Source: Streptomyces longisporoflavus (GTDB taxonomy: Bacteria; Actinomycetota; Actinomycetes; Streptomycetales; Streptomycetaceae). From it: 64,000 nt of DNA. The stretch spans positions 475,880 to 539,879 of the forward strand of contig NZ_BMTR01000004.1 in NCBI RefSeq assembly GCF_014649775.1, read 5' to 3'. Both the position numbers and the translations under genes were made by a program. This document shows positions 8,873 through 17,730 of this stretch, in pieces (position 1 is the first letter of the stretch; every line of letters begins with the position of its first letter). The notes beneath the pieces were generated by a model. The model searched no databases and had not been told where the DNA came from. It was given only the letters and a program-made list of their open reading frames with translations.

Positions 8873-10669
8873 GTGCGCCCACGCAGCCCGCGTACCTCGC
8901 GTATCTCACGTATCTGGGGAGCGGCCGCCGTACTCGCGGTGCTCACCGCCGCCGTACCCGTGGCAACGGCGCAGGCCGCGCCGCACAGACCCGGGCCGCT
9001 CCCTCTGGAGCGGCTCTTCGACAACAGGGCGGTCAGTGACGACGCGCGGCCCGCTGACGCGGACTTCGACGGTTCGGGCGGCTCGCTCTCGGCGCGGGAC
9101 CTGACGGCGGCGGGCTGGACGCCGGGCCGCTCGCTCGCCGTGGACGGGGCGAAGCTGACCTGGCCCCGCGCCCGCGCGGGCCGGCCGGACAACGTGCGGG
9201 CCGACGGGCAGTCCGTGCGGCTGCGCGGGCGCGGGGACGCGCTGGCGTTCCTGGTCGCGGGCACGGGCGGCGAGGCGAGCGGCACGGGGACGGTGCGCTA
9301 CCGGGACGGGTCGAGGGGGACGTACCGCCTGACGGCACCGGACTGGCGCTCGGGCCCGCTCGCCACCAAGGCGGTCGCGCTGCCGCACGTGAACACCCCG
9401 GGCGGCCAACTCGCCGAGAAGGCACGGCTTTACGTCGTGACCGTACCGGTGGCGCGCGGGCGCGAGGTCGCCTCGGTGACCCTGCCGAAGGACCCGGGCG
9501 CCCCGGACCTGCACGTCTTCTCGCTCTCCGTGCGCCAGGCGGCGAAGGGGTGGACCGGCACCTGGTCGGCGTCGACGGCCGGGTACACCACGGTGGGCCC
9601 GTGGGCCGACCGGACCGTGCGGCTCGTCGTCCACACGAGCACGGGCGGGCCGCGGGTACGGATCCGGCTCGACAACACCTTCGCCTCGGGTCCGGTACGG
9701 ATCGGCGGCGCGACCGTGGCGGTGCAGGAGTCCGGCGCGGGCGCGCGGGGCGAGCCGCGGCGGCTGACCTTCGGGGGCAAGGGCGGCACCGAAGTCCCGG
9801 CGGGCGCGCAGGCGTTCAGCGACCCGCTCGACTTCGACGTGCCCGTGGACACCAATCTCCTGGTGAGCTTCCACCTTCCCGAGACGGTACTGACCGCGCC
9901 CGTGCACAGCCAGGCCATCCAGACCTCGTACGTGAGCGGCCCCGGCGATCACGCGGCGGACGGCTCCCCGGCGGCGTACACGTCGACGATCTCGACCTGG
10001 CCGCTGCTCACCGGAGTCGACGTCAGCGGCGGGCCCGGTTCGGTGGTGCTGCTCGGCGACTCCATCACGGACGGCGTGAAGTCGACCCGGGACGCGAACC
10101 ACCGCTGGCCCAACGTCCTTGCGACGCGGCTGCTCCGGCAGGACGAGGTCCCGCGCTTCGGCGTCCTCAACCAGGGCATCTCGGCGAACCGCGTGATCGC
10201 GGACCGCTATCCCGGCGACGGCGTCTCCACCGACACGGGCGGCGTGAGCGCGCTGCACCGCCTGGACCGCGATGTGTTCGCCCAGACCTCGGCCCGTACG
10301 GTCGTGCTCTTCGAGGGCGTCAACGACGTCCGCTGGGGAGCGACGGCGGACCAGGTGACGGCCGGGATGCGGGAGATCGCCGAGCGGGCGCACGCACGCG
10401 GCCTGCGGGTGGTGGCGGCGACGATCGCGCCCTGCCGGGGCGAGGCTCTGTGCACGGCGGCGGCGGACGCGGAGCGCGTGAAGATCAACGACTATCTGCG
10501 CGGCGGCGACGACTTCGACGCCGTCCTGGACTTCGACGCGGTCCTTCGGGACCCGGCGAACCCCTCGCGGATGCTCCCCGCGTACGACAGCGGGGACCAT
10601 CTGCATCCGGGGGACGCGGGGCTCGCGGCGATCGCGGAGTCGGTGGATCTGGAGGCGCTGGAGCCGTAG
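8873..10669 (+). CDS. secreted SGNH/GDSL-family hydrolase with an N-terminal beta domain
   Basis: A 598-residue exported protein. GTG 8873 is preferred because AAGGGAGGGG precedes it by seven bases; the longer frame to 8777 overlaps the promoter. A basic Arg-rich leader and hydrophobic segment end at AQAAP. Residues about 35-200 form a beta domain (FDNRAVSDDARPADADFDG) like those attached to secreted glycosidases. The second half is a GDSL hydrolase: block I VVLLGDSITDG, block III GVNDVRWG and block V SGDHLHPGD, giving the Ser and Asp-His of the triad. These enzymes deacylate esters, often on polysaccharides or lipids, outside the cell. Substrate is not determined. Confidence 0.83.
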   Translation: MRPRSPRTSRISRIWGAAAVLAVLTAAVPVATAQAAPHRPGPLPLERLFDNRAVSDDARPADADFDGSGGSLSARDLTAAGWTPGRSLAVDGAKLTWPRARAGRPDNVRADGQSVRLRGRGDALAFLVAGTGGEASGTGTVRYRDGSRGTYRLTAPDWRSGPLATKAVALPHVNTPGGQLAEKARLYVVTVPVARGREVASVTLPKDPGAPDLHVFSLSVRQAAKGWTGTWSASTAGYTTVGPWADRTVRLVVHTSTGGPRVRIRLDNTFASGPVRIGGATVAVQESGAGARGEPRRLTFGGKGGTEVPAGAQAFSDPLDFDVPVDTNLLVSFHLPETVLTAPVHSQAIQTSYVSGPGDHAADGSPAAYTSTISTWPLLTGVDVSGGPGSVVLLGDSITDGVKSTRDANHRWPNVLATRLLRQDEVPRFGVLNQGISANRVIADRYPGDGVSTDTGGVSALHRLDRDVFAQTSARTVVLFEGVNDVRWGATADQVTAGMREIAERAHARGLRVVAATIAPCRGEALCTAAADAERVKINDYLRGGDDFDAVLDFDAVLRDPANPSRMLPAYDSGDHLHPGDAGLAAIAESVDLEALEP

Positions 10670-10680
10670 GGACAGGCACG

Positions 10681-10710
10681 TCCCCGCGCCCTTCGAGGGG
10701 GGCGCGGGGA
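10681..10710. terminator. bidirectional hairpin between convergent genes
   Basis: TCCCCGCGCCC (10681-10691) pairs with GGGCGCGGGGA (10700-10710) around an eight-base loop, exactly between two convergent stop codons. The GGCGCGGGGAACTGC part is a repeat seen again at 17.7 kb. Confidence 0.7.
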
Positions 10711-10715
10711 ACTGC

Positions 10716-11495
10716 TCAGACCTCCAGGTCCACCACGACCGGCGCGTGATCGGACGCGCCCTTGCCCTTGCGCTCCTCGCGGTCCACGTACGAATCCGAT
10801 ACGGCCTTGGCGAACGCCTCGTTCCCGTACACCAGGTCGATGCGCATGCCCCTGTTCTTGGGGAAGCCCAGCTGGCGGTAGTCCCAGTACGTGAACGGGT
10901 GGTCGTACTTCAAGGGGCGCGGTACGACGTCCGAGAGGCCCGCTTCCCGCAGGGCGGCGAGCGCCGCGCGCTCGGCGGGGGTCACGTGCGTGGCGCCCTC
11001 GAACAGGGCGGGGTCCCACACGTCCGCGTCGGTCGGGGCGACATTGAAGTCCCCGAGGACCGCGAACGGCCGCGGGCCCGCCGCGTCGGAGGCGACCGCG
11101 GCCTTCAGGGCCTCGAACCACCGCAGCTTGTAGCCGTAGTGGGCGTGGTCCACCTCGCGGCCGTTGGGCACATACACCGACCAGACCCGGGCGGGGCCGC
11201 AGGTCGCGGAGATCGCGCGCGGCTCCTGGACCCCCTCGTAGTCGGGGCCGTCGGGCAGGCCGATCGTCACGTCCTCCAGGCCGACCTTGGAGAGCAGCGC
11301 GACTCCGTTCCACCGGCCCGTCGCGTTCACCGCCGATTCGTAGCCCAGCTCGCGCAGCTCGGCGGCGGGGAACTGCTCGGCGGTGGTCTTGGTCTCCTGG
11401 ATGCACAGCACATCCGTACCGCTGCTCTCCAGCCAGGCGAGCAGCCTCGGCAGCCGAGCGGTGATCGAGTTCACGTTCCAGGTGGCAATGCGCAT
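10716..11495 (-). CDS. xth: exodeoxyribonuclease III (AP endonuclease family)
   Basis: A 259-residue EEP-family nuclease. It begins MRIATWNVNSITARL, the standard N-terminus with the substrate-contacting Asn. The metal-binding glutamate is in CIQETKT, the catalytic region in VYVPNG and VLGDFNVAPTD, and the final histidine in GASDHAPVVVDLEV. The enzyme removes nucleotides from 3' ends and cuts at abasic sites in base-excision repair in the cytoplasm. The start is at ATG 11495; the frame stays open much further upstream but that part overlaps the next gene antisense to its codon use. It converges with the SGNH hydrolase gene. Confidence 0.92.
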   Translation of the reverse strand: MRIATWNVNSITARLPRLLAWLESSGTDVLCIQETKTTAEQFPAAELRELGYESAVNATGRWNGVALLSKVGLEDVTIGLPDGPDYEGVQEPRAISATCGPARVWSVYVPNGREVDHAHYGYKLRWFEALKAAVASDAAGPRPFAVLGDFNVAPTDADVWDPALFEGATHVTPAERAALAALREAGLSDVVPRPLKYDHPFTYWDYRQLGFPKNRGMRIDLVYGNEAFAKAVSDSYVDREERKGKGASDHAPVVVDLEV

Positions 11496-11539
11496 GCTTC
11501 CCAACCTACCGGGCGCCACCGACAATCCCGGGCGAGCGA

Positions 11540-12193
11540 TCACAGCTCGGCGGACTCCCCCGGCGTCAGCCGCAGGTGCTCGGCGCCGCCGAGGGACCCG
11601 ATCTGCGAGTCGTAGATGGGCCGGGCCAGATCCGTGAGCAGCGCGTCGTGCACGTCGTAGGCGCGCTGCGGCTTGACCTCGCGTACGTAGTCGATGACCT
11701 CGGAGATCTTGCTCCAGGGGGCCATCACCGGCAGCATCAACGTCTCCACCGGCTGGTCGGGGACGGTCAGCGCGTCGCCGGGGTGGAAGACCGAACCGTC
11801 CACCAGATAACCGACGTTGGTGATCCGCGGGATGTCCGGATGGATCACGGCGTGCAGCTCGCCGTGCACCTGTACGTCGAACCCGGCGGCCGGGAAGGTG
11901 TCGCCGTTCCCGACGGTGTGCACCCGTCCGGGGAAGGCGGCCGAGATCTTCTCCGCGACGGAGCGCAGGGTCCAGATCTCGGCGGCCGGGTTGTTCTCCA
12001 TGGCGGCGCGCAGCCGGTCCTCGTCGAAGTGGTCCGGGTGCTCGTGCGTGACCAGGATCGCGTCGGCGCCGAGCGCCGCGTCCTCTTCGGTGAAGCCGCC
12101 GGGGTCGATGACGAGTTTCTGACCGTCCCGCTCCAGGCGGACACAGGCGTGCGTCTTCTTCGTCAGCTTGATGCGCTTCGCGGCAGTCGTCAT
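11540..12193 (-). CDS. metallo-beta-lactamase-fold hydrolase (UlaG-like)
   Basis: A 217-residue cytoplasmic protein with the metal-binding motif THEHPDHFDED near residue 50, further ligands in HGELHAVIHP and in GSVFHPGDAL, and a terminal histidine in YDVHDALL. The lack of a signal peptide, the short length and the LVIDPGGF strand fit the UlaG/Zn-dependent hydrolase branch rather than true beta-lactamases. Its substrate is unknown. It lies 44 bases before the exonuclease III gene and 12 bases after the PcaL-type gene on the same strand, so all three may be co-transcribed. Confidence 0.8.
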   Translation of the reverse strand: MTTAAKRIKLTKKTHACVRLERDGQKLVIDPGGFTEEDAALGADAILVTHEHPDHFDEDRLRAAMENNPAAEIWTLRSVAEKISAAFPGRVHTVGNGDTFPAAGFDVQVHGELHAVIHPDIPRITNVGYLVDGSVFHPGDALTVPDQPVETLMLPVMAPWSKISEVIDYVREVKPQRAYDVHDALLTDLARPIYDSQIGSLGGAEHLRLTPGESAEL

Positions 12194-12205
12194 GCCCCCA
12201 TCCTG

Positions 12206-13507
12206 CTACTCCTGCGGCGTGGTTTCCTCCCGGATCACGGCCTGGGCGACCTTGAAGGCGGAGTTCGCCGCGGGTACGCCGCAGTAGACGGCAGCCTGGA
12301 GCAGCACTTCCTTGATCTCCTGCGGGGTGAGGCCGTTGCGCAGGGCGGCGCGGGTGTGGAAGGCCAGCTCGTCGAGGTGGCCGCCCGCCACGAGCGCGGT
12401 CAGGGTGACGCAGCTGCGGGAGCGCCGGTCCAGGCCCGGCCGGTTCCAGACCTCGCCCCACGCGTAGCGCGTGACGAGTTCCTGGAAGTCCTCGGAGAAG
12501 TCGTCGGCCCCGGCGAGCGCGCGGTCCACGTGCGCGTCACCGAGCACCTCGCGGCGGACCTTGATCCCCGCTTCGTACGGGTCGGGACGGCCGCCGCCCA
12601 CGGCTTCGGGCTGCTCCGTGGGGCCGATCTCGGCGACGGGGAAGACGGGGATCGGCGGCGCGAGCACCGGCTTGACCGGAGGGGCGCCGATCGCCGCGTG
12701 CGTGCCGGTGGCGTCGGTCACGGCGAGCGGCCAGGCGGTGGAGAAGTGCCGTACGAGAAGGTCGGTGACGGCGGCGGGCTGCTCGACGGGCGCGAGGTGG
12801 GAGGCGCCCGGCACCACGGCGAGGCGGGCGTCCGGTATGCCCGCGACGAGCGTACGGGCCTCGCCCTGCCCGGTGACCTGGTCCTCCGACCCGACGAGGA
12901 CGAGCGTGGGCACGCCGATACGTCCGAGCTCCGCGCGCACGTCGAAGGCGGCGAGGGCCTCGCAGGCGGCGATGTAGCAGCCGGGGTCGGTCGTACGCAC
13001 CATCTGTACGGCCCAGTCGGTGATCGCGGGCTGCGCGGCGGCGAAGCCGGGCGTGAACCAGCGGTCGGGAGAGGTGCGCGCGATGGGGTCGAGGCCGTTG
13101 CTCCGCACGATGACGCCGCGCTGGCGGAACTCGTCGGCCGAGCCGAAGCGCGGCGAGGCGGATATCAGCGCCAGGGAGGCGACGCGCTGCGGGTGGCGCA
13201 GGGCGAGCTCGGCGCCGATCGCGCCGCCGAACGCGCAGCCCGCGTAGCCGAAGCGCTGCACGCCGACCTCGTCGAGGGTGGTGAGGAGCCGCTGGGCGAG
13301 CTCACCGACGGAGCCGCAGGGGTGCGCGGGGGCGCCCCCGTGCCCGGGCATGTCGAAACGGAACACGCGCCACTGTTTGATCAGCTCGGGCACCTGCCGG
13401 TCCCACATGTGCCACGTGGTACCGAGCGAGGGCCCGAGGATCAGCACGGGTGCGTCTTCGGGGCCGTCGAAGCGGTACTGGAGGGCAGGGGTATTCGTCT
13501 CGCTCAC
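12206..13507 (-). CDS. PcaL-type fusion: 3-oxoadipate enol-lactonase-like domain plus 4-carboxymuconolactone decarboxylase domain
   Basis: A 433-residue fusion. Residues about 1-255 are an alpha/beta hydrolase of the enol-lactonase type (oxyanion-hole stretch GPSLGT, FDMPGHGG, acid GSEDQVTG, histidine PGASHLAPVEQP). Residues about 315-425 are a carboxymuconolactone decarboxylase domain (WNRPGLDRRSRSC, HLDELAFHTRAALRNG, YCGVPAANSAF). Fused PcaL proteins catalyse the last two ring-fission steps of protocatechuate breakdown to 3-oxoadipate. Two oddities: the nucleophile elbow reads GCAFGG, placing Ala92 where Ser is expected, and no other pca gene is nearby. The decarboxylase half looks intact. 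It may therefore be a paralogue with only one working domain. Confidence 0.8.
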   Translation of the reverse strand: MSETNTPALQYRFDGPEDAPVLILGPSLGTTWHMWDRQVPELIKQWRVFRFDMPGHGGAPAHPCGSVGELAQRLLTTLDEVGVQRFGYAGCAFGGAIGAELALRHPQRVASLALISASPRFGSADEFRQRGVIVRSNGLDPIARTSPDRWFTPGFAAAQPAITDWAVQMVRTTDPGCYIAACEALAAFDVRAELGRIGVPTLVLVGSEDQVTGQGEARTLVAGIPDARLAVVPGASHLAPVEQPAAVTDLLVRHFSTAWPLAVTDATGTHAAIGAPPVKPVLAPPIPVFPVAEIGPTEQPEAVGGGRPDPYEAGIKVRREVLGDAHVDRALAGADDFSEDFQELVTRYAWGEVWNRPGLDRRSRSCVTLTALVAGGHLDELAFHTRAALRNGLTPQEIKEVLLQAAVYCGVPAANSAFKVAQAVIREETTPQE

Positions 13508-13589
13508 CGCTCTACGCTAACGGTCGGAGCTGACGCGTGAGTAAGAGGGTGCGAAAGCTCTCGCCGAACGGCCCCGGAAGGAAACAGAC

Positions 13590-14527
13590 ATGAGTGATGT
13601 TCCGCCCCACATCGATGCCGGGACGATGGCGCGGCTCGTCCCGATGTCCGCGGCGATCGAGGCGGTGGAAGCCGTGCTCAAGGGGGGCCTGGCCCCGGGG
13701 CGGAACCCCCGCGGGGAGTCGTGGACGTGCCGGGCGGCCAGCTCCTGCTGATGCCGTCCTCGACGACCTCGTACACGGGCGTGAAGATCGCCACGGTCAC
13801 CCCGGAGAACGCGGCCCGCGACCTCCCCCGCGTCCAGGGCGTGTACCTCCTCCTGGACGGCACGACCCACACGCCCCTCGCCCTCCTCGACGGCATCGCG
13901 CTGACGTCCCTGCGGACGCCCGCGGTGTCGGGCGCGGCGATCAAGCACCTGGCGGTCCCGGACGCCCGCCGCCTCCTGGTCTTCGGCACAGGGCCGCAGG
14001 CGTGGGGCCACGTCGAGGCGGTCCGCGCGGTGCGCCCTTCGCTGGCCCACGTGGACGTGGTGGCGCGGAACCCGGAGCGGGTGGCGGCCTTCGCGGACCG
14101 GTGCCGCGAGGCGGGCCTGTCGGCGGCGCCCGCGACCCCGCGGGACGTCGCCGGCGCCGACGTGGTCTGCTGCTGCACCACGGCCCGCGAACCGCTCTTC
14201 GACAGCGCCCTGCTGCCGCCGCACGCCACGGTCGCGGCGGTGGGCTCCCACGAACCGGACGCCCGCGAGGTGGACGCGGCCCTCCTGACGCGGGGCCTGG
14301 TGGTCGCGGAGTCGCACGGGGTCGCCCTGCGGGAGTGCGGGGACATCGCCCTCGCGGTGAAGGCGGGCGCCTTCGACATGGCCCGCCTGCGCACTCTGGC
14401 CGAGCTGGTGCGGGGCGAGGTGGAGATCACCGGGACCCGGCCCCGCTTGTTCAAGTCGGCGGGGATGGCCTGGGAGGACCTGGGGGTGGGGGCTGCCGCC
14501 TACGAGCGGTGGGCGGGCCTCGGCTGA
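13590..14527 (+). pseudogene. ornithine cyclodeaminase/mu-crystallin family gene with a frameshift
   Basis: The gene opens at ATG 13590 (MSDVPPHIDAGTMARLVPM) after GGAAGGAAAC and proceeds to KGGLAPG, then loses frame. Adding one G to the run at 13697-13700 restores AEPPRGVVDVPGGQLLLMPS and an open frame to 14527, about 312 residues, the normal family size. The downstream part has the NAD-binding motif VFGTGPQAWGHVEAV and the substrate-side SYTGVKIATVTPENA. The family deaminates ornithine to proline or reduces cyclic imines. Because the lesion is in a G/C homopolymer it could be a sequencing error. The gene is divergent from the PcaL-type gene, 82 bases apart. Confidence 0.78.
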
Positions 14528-14542
14528 TCTCGGACCACCGTC

Positions 14543-15862
14543 TCAGACCACCGTCACGGCATGCCGTACCACCGCGTCGAACAGATACCCCTGCGTGTTG
14601 TGCACCGTCGTCTCCGGCTGGGTGCGGCCCGTGGTGTCCGTGGCGCGGGCCAGGAGCGCGGTCGGGCCCGGGGAGTCGGGGCGCCAGGGGATGCTCCAGC
14701 GGGTCCACGTGGCGCGGTGCGGGGTGTCCTTGAGGCGGGCGCGGCGCCAGGTCGTGCCCGCGTCGGTGCTGATGTCCACCCGGGTGATCGCGCCCGTCGC
14801 CGACCACGAGCGGCCGGTGAGGTGGTGGGTGGTGGCCGCCTCGACGGCGGCGTTCCAGGGGAGTTCGAAGGCGGACTTCAGGGTCTGGCGGGTCAGCGGG
14901 TCGCTGCCCTCAGGGGGGTAGGTGTCACCGAACAGGCGGTAGAACTGCGTGTTCCACGGCGAGAAGAGCGGCTGCGCGGAGACCTCGATGTCGCCCACCC
15001 ATTTGATCGACGCGATGCCCACCCACGCCGGGACCAGGACCCGCACCGGGTAGCCGTGGTCCGCGGGGAGCGGGGCGCCGTTCATCTCGTAGGCGAGGAT
15101 GACGTCGTCAAGGGCCTTGGAGATCGGCAGCGGGCGGCGGACCCGGCCCAGGTTCGTGCCGTCGTCCGTGACGTACTCCGCGTCCAGGCCCCTCGGCTGC
15201 ACGTCCACCGCGTGGCGGGAGACGCCGGCCCGGCGCAGGACTTCGGAGAGGCGTACGCCGCGCCAGCGGGCGTTGCCGATCGCGCCCAGGGTCCAGGCCG
15301 TGCCCGAGGCCGGCCGGCCCTGCTGGGTGGTGAAGAAGCTTCTGCCGTTGCCCGCGCATTCGACGAAGGCGGTGCGCGTGACCGACGGGAGGCGTTCGAG
15401 GTCCGCGAGCGTGAACTCCCTTGCCCCGCCGCCCTTCAGGCCGTCGCCCCAGATCCTCAGGCTCCACGTCTTGGCGTCCAGGCGCGGCGTCGCCGTGTGG
15501 TTGCGCACGAAGAAGTGGGACGCGGGGGTGAGGAAGGGCGTCCCCGCGAAGGCCTCGAACTTCGTCTCCGCGTTCGTGCCCCGGATCGTGAAGCGGTCCG
15601 CGGGCAGCGGCTTCACGATGCCGGCAGCGGCCGCGGCACTGGCCTGGGCGCCGGTGGCCGCCGTCGCCCGGGGTGCTCCCAGCGCCGAGGCCGCTCCCGC
15701 GGCCCCCGCCGTGACCCCCGCCGCGGCGACGAGCCGCAGCATGTCCCTGCGCGCCACCCCGTCCGCGCGTGCCCGGCCCGCGAGCCACTGGGCACGCCGG
15801 AGTCTGTCGTACCCCTCTTCGGATGCCCCGTCAGGCGTCTCTGTGGAGATCATGCGCGTCAT
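14543..15862 (-). CDS. Tat-exported sulfite oxidase-type molybdopterin enzyme
   Basis: A 439-residue protein. The leader has the twin-arginine motif ARRDMLRLVAAAG followed by an Ala/Gly-rich hydrophobic stretch to about residue 75. The molybdopterin domain contains FVECAGNGRSFF, where the cysteine ligates molybdenum, RWRGVRLSEVL, and PADHGYPVRVLVPAWVGIASIKWV. A C-terminal Ig-like dimerisation domain starts near residue 330 (WSATGAITRVDISTDAGTTW). Such enzymes oxidise sulfite or reduce sulfoxides at the membrane surface after folding with cofactor in the cytoplasm. ATG 15853 is an equally possible start. It converges with the cyclodeaminase gene, 15 bases away. Confidence 0.88.
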   Translation of the reverse strand: MTRMISTETPDGASEEGYDRLRRAQWLAGRARADGVARRDMLRLVAAAGVTAGAAGAASALGAPRATAATGAQASAAAAAGIVKPLPADRFTIRGTNAETKFEAFAGTPFLTPASHFFVRNHTATPRLDAKTWSLRIWGDGLKGGGAREFTLADLERLPSVTRTAFVECAGNGRSFFTTQQGRPASGTAWTLGAIGNARWRGVRLSEVLRRAGVSRHAVDVQPRGLDAEYVTDDGTNLGRVRRPLPISKALDDVILAYEMNGAPLPADHGYPVRVLVPAWVGIASIKWVGDIEVSAQPLFSPWNTQFYRLFGDTYPPEGSDPLTRQTLKSAFELPWNAAVEAATTHHLTGRSWSATGAITRVDISTDAGTTWRRARLKDTPHRATWTRWSIPWRPDSPGPTALLARATDTTGRTQPETTVHNTQGYLFDAVVRHAVTVV

Positions 15863-15906
15863 CGTACGAGCCGACCCCGCGGCAACTCACCGGTGAAACA
15901 CGCCAG

Positions 15907-16509
15907 TTACGGGGTTGTCGTAGACACTACATAGACCATCGGGTGGTAGGGGTCGACCCGGTTCACCACCACGTCCAGGGTCGGCGCCGGGTCCTTCTTC
16001 GTGTGGGTGAGTCCCAGCCAGGGGCCCGGATCCGTGAACTCCCAGCCGACCACTTTGCGGTCCCGCTTGCTGATCGTTATGTCGTTCTTCTTCAGCTGGC
16101 CGGTGCTCGTGCCGATCTGCTTGAGGAACTTGTCCAGGCCCTTGTTGCTCGTCAGGAACTGGGCGTACAAGCGGCTGGTGCGCCAGTTGTTCGTCTCGTA
16201 GTAGGCGACTTCCCTGGAGTACGGGGCGATCGGCACGTCGTAGAGGCGGCGCTGCACCTTGGAGGGCCAGCCCGCGGTGAGGCCGGTCGCGGAGTACTTG
16301 GCCTCCTTGTCGCGGCCGCTGTTGCGGCTCTGGTTCGCGGAGATCACCAGATAGCCGGCCGGTACGCCGATCAGGAGCACGATGATCGTTGCCGTCAGCC
16401 AGCGGCGGCGGATCATGTGGCGGCGGCCCTCGCGGGGACGCCCGCCCTCGTCGGCGGGATCCGGGGATTCCGGTGACTCCGGGGACGAAGGTTGTCGGGG
16501 CACGGTCAT
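15907..16509 (-). CDS. single-pass membrane protein of unknown function next to the ROK kinase
   Basis: A 200-residue protein with an acidic/proline-rich N-terminal tail, a membrane segment at about residues 38-57 (WLTATIIVLLIGVPAGYLVI), and an extracytoplasmic domain rich in tyrosine and basic residues ending YVVSTTTP. I do not recognise a family. It begins four bases after the ROK kinase stop, so the two are almost certainly one operon. That link may point to a role in sugar use or its regulation, but nothing in the sequence proves it. Confidence 0.75.
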   Translation of the reverse strand: MTVPRQPSSPESPESPDPADEGGRPREGRRHMIRRRWLTATIIVLLIGVPAGYLVISANQSRNSGRDKEAKYSATGLTAGWPSKVQRRLYDVPIAPYSREVAYYETNNWRTSRLYAQFLTSNKGLDKFLKQIGTSTGQLKKNDITISKRDRKVVGWEFTDPGPWLGLTHTKKDPAPTLDVVVNRVDPYHPMVYVVSTTTP

Positions 16510-16513
16510 CTGC

Positions 16514-17671
16514 TTACTGGGTTCCCTGAGAGGTTCGGTCGTTGGTGCGGCGCGCTTCCGCGAAGCGCTCGTAGCGTTCGTGGCGCTCCACCCGGCGCCG
16601 GTTCGCGCGGCGGAAGCGGCGGGCCACCAGGCGCGCCAGGTCGGCGGCGCCCACCATGCCGGCCTCGGGGCCCAGCTGGGCGCGGGCGATACGGGCCTCG
16701 GGGCGGTAGCCGCGCCCCGTCAGCTGGCGGCGGAAGGCGTCGCGTGCCGGGCCGATCAGGAGGTCGTCGGCGGCCGAGACGCCGCCGCCGATGACGAAGC
16801 AGGACGGGTCGAGGGCCGCCGCGAGGTTCGCGATGCCGACGCCGAGCCACTGGCCGATGTCCTGGAGGAGCTCGACGCACATCGCGTCGCCGTCGCGGGC
16901 CAGCTCCGTGATCAGAGGGCCCGTGATGTCGGGGATGTTGCCCTTGACCCGCTCGATGATCCCGTACGCGACCGGGGAGTCGGCCGCGGCGAGCTCGCGG
17001 GCCTCCCTGACGAGCGCGTTGCCGGAGCTGTACTGCTCCCAGCAGCCGCGGTTTCCGCACGGGCAGCGGTGGCCGCCGGGGACGACCTGCATGTGGCCGA
17101 ACTCCCCGGCGACGCCGAACTTGCCGCGCTTGACCTGACCGTCCTCCAGGATCGCGCCGCCGATGCCGGTGCCGAGCGTGATCATGACCAGGTGGTCCTC
17201 GCCGCGCCCCGCGCCGAAGCGCCACTCCGCCCAGGCGGCGGTGTTCGCGTCGTTGTCGACCATGACGGGCACGGCGAGGCGGCCGGAGATACGGTCCCGC
17301 AGGGGTTCGTTGCGCCAGGACAGGTGCGGGGCGAACAGGACGCGGTTGCGGTCCGCGTCGACCCAGCCCGCGGCACCGATGCCCACGGCGTGCACGTCGT
17401 GCCGGTCGGAGAGGTCGAGGACCAGCTCGACGATGGTGTCCTCGACGACCTTGGGGCTCTTGGACTTGTCCGGGGTCTCCGTGCGGAGCGTCTCCAGGAT
17501 GTTCCCGTCGGCGTCGACGGCGCCCGCCATCACCTTCGTGCCGCCGATGTCGATGCCGACGGTGGGGACGCGGGGCGCCGTCAGGTGTGATCGGCGCTCA
17601 CGCGTGCCCACGGTCCGCAGGACGGTGGCTCGGGCGGAGCCGCGGTGCGCGAGATCGCGGTAGGTGCTCAT
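16514..17671 (-). CDS. ROK-family glucokinase
   Basis: A 385-residue ROK kinase. It has the phosphate-1 motif GIDIGGTKVMAGAVD near residue 40, the catalytic Asp in VDNDANTAAWAEW, the ROK signature LGTGIGGAI, the zinc-binding cluster CPCGNRGCWEQY and adenosine-site glycines in VIGGGVSAAD. There is no N-terminal helix-turn-helix, so it is a kinase rather than a ROK repressor. It is longer than typical 320-residue glucokinases because of an N-terminal extension of about 35 residues and an Arg-rich tail of about 40. It should phosphorylate glucose or a related sugar brought in by the importer encoded just upstream on the same strand. Confidence 0.87.
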   Translation of the reverse strand: MSTYRDLAHRGSARATVLRTVGTRERRSHLTAPRVPTVGIDIGGTKVMAGAVDADGNILETLRTETPDKSKSPKVVEDTIVELVLDLSDRHDVHAVGIGAAGWVDADRNRVLFAPHLSWRNEPLRDRISGRLAVPVMVDNDANTAAWAEWRFGAGRGEDHLVMITLGTGIGGAILEDGQVKRGKFGVAGEFGHMQVVPGGHRCPCGNRGCWEQYSSGNALVREARELAAADSPVAYGIIERVKGNIPDITGPLITELARDGDAMCVELLQDIGQWLGVGIANLAAALDPSCFVIGGGVSAADDLLIGPARDAFRRQLTGRGYRPEARIARAQLGPEAGMVGAADLARLVARRFRRANRRRVERHERYERFAEARRTNDRTSQGTQ

Positions 17672-17730
17672 TGCGGCGATTCTGCCTCACGCTCGCGGGG
17701 GCGCGCACAACGGACCCGGTGCGCCCCGTC

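Noticed and set aside
10716..12461. A 581-codon frame that would fuse exonuclease III to upstream sequence
   Set aside because: Only the part from ATG 11495 has protein-like composition; the rest lies antisense or out of frame to the MBL-fold and PcaL-type genes.
11576..13540. A 654-codon plus-strand frame
   Set aside because: Shadow of the MBL-fold and PcaL-type genes; Arg/Gly/Val-rich with no domain.
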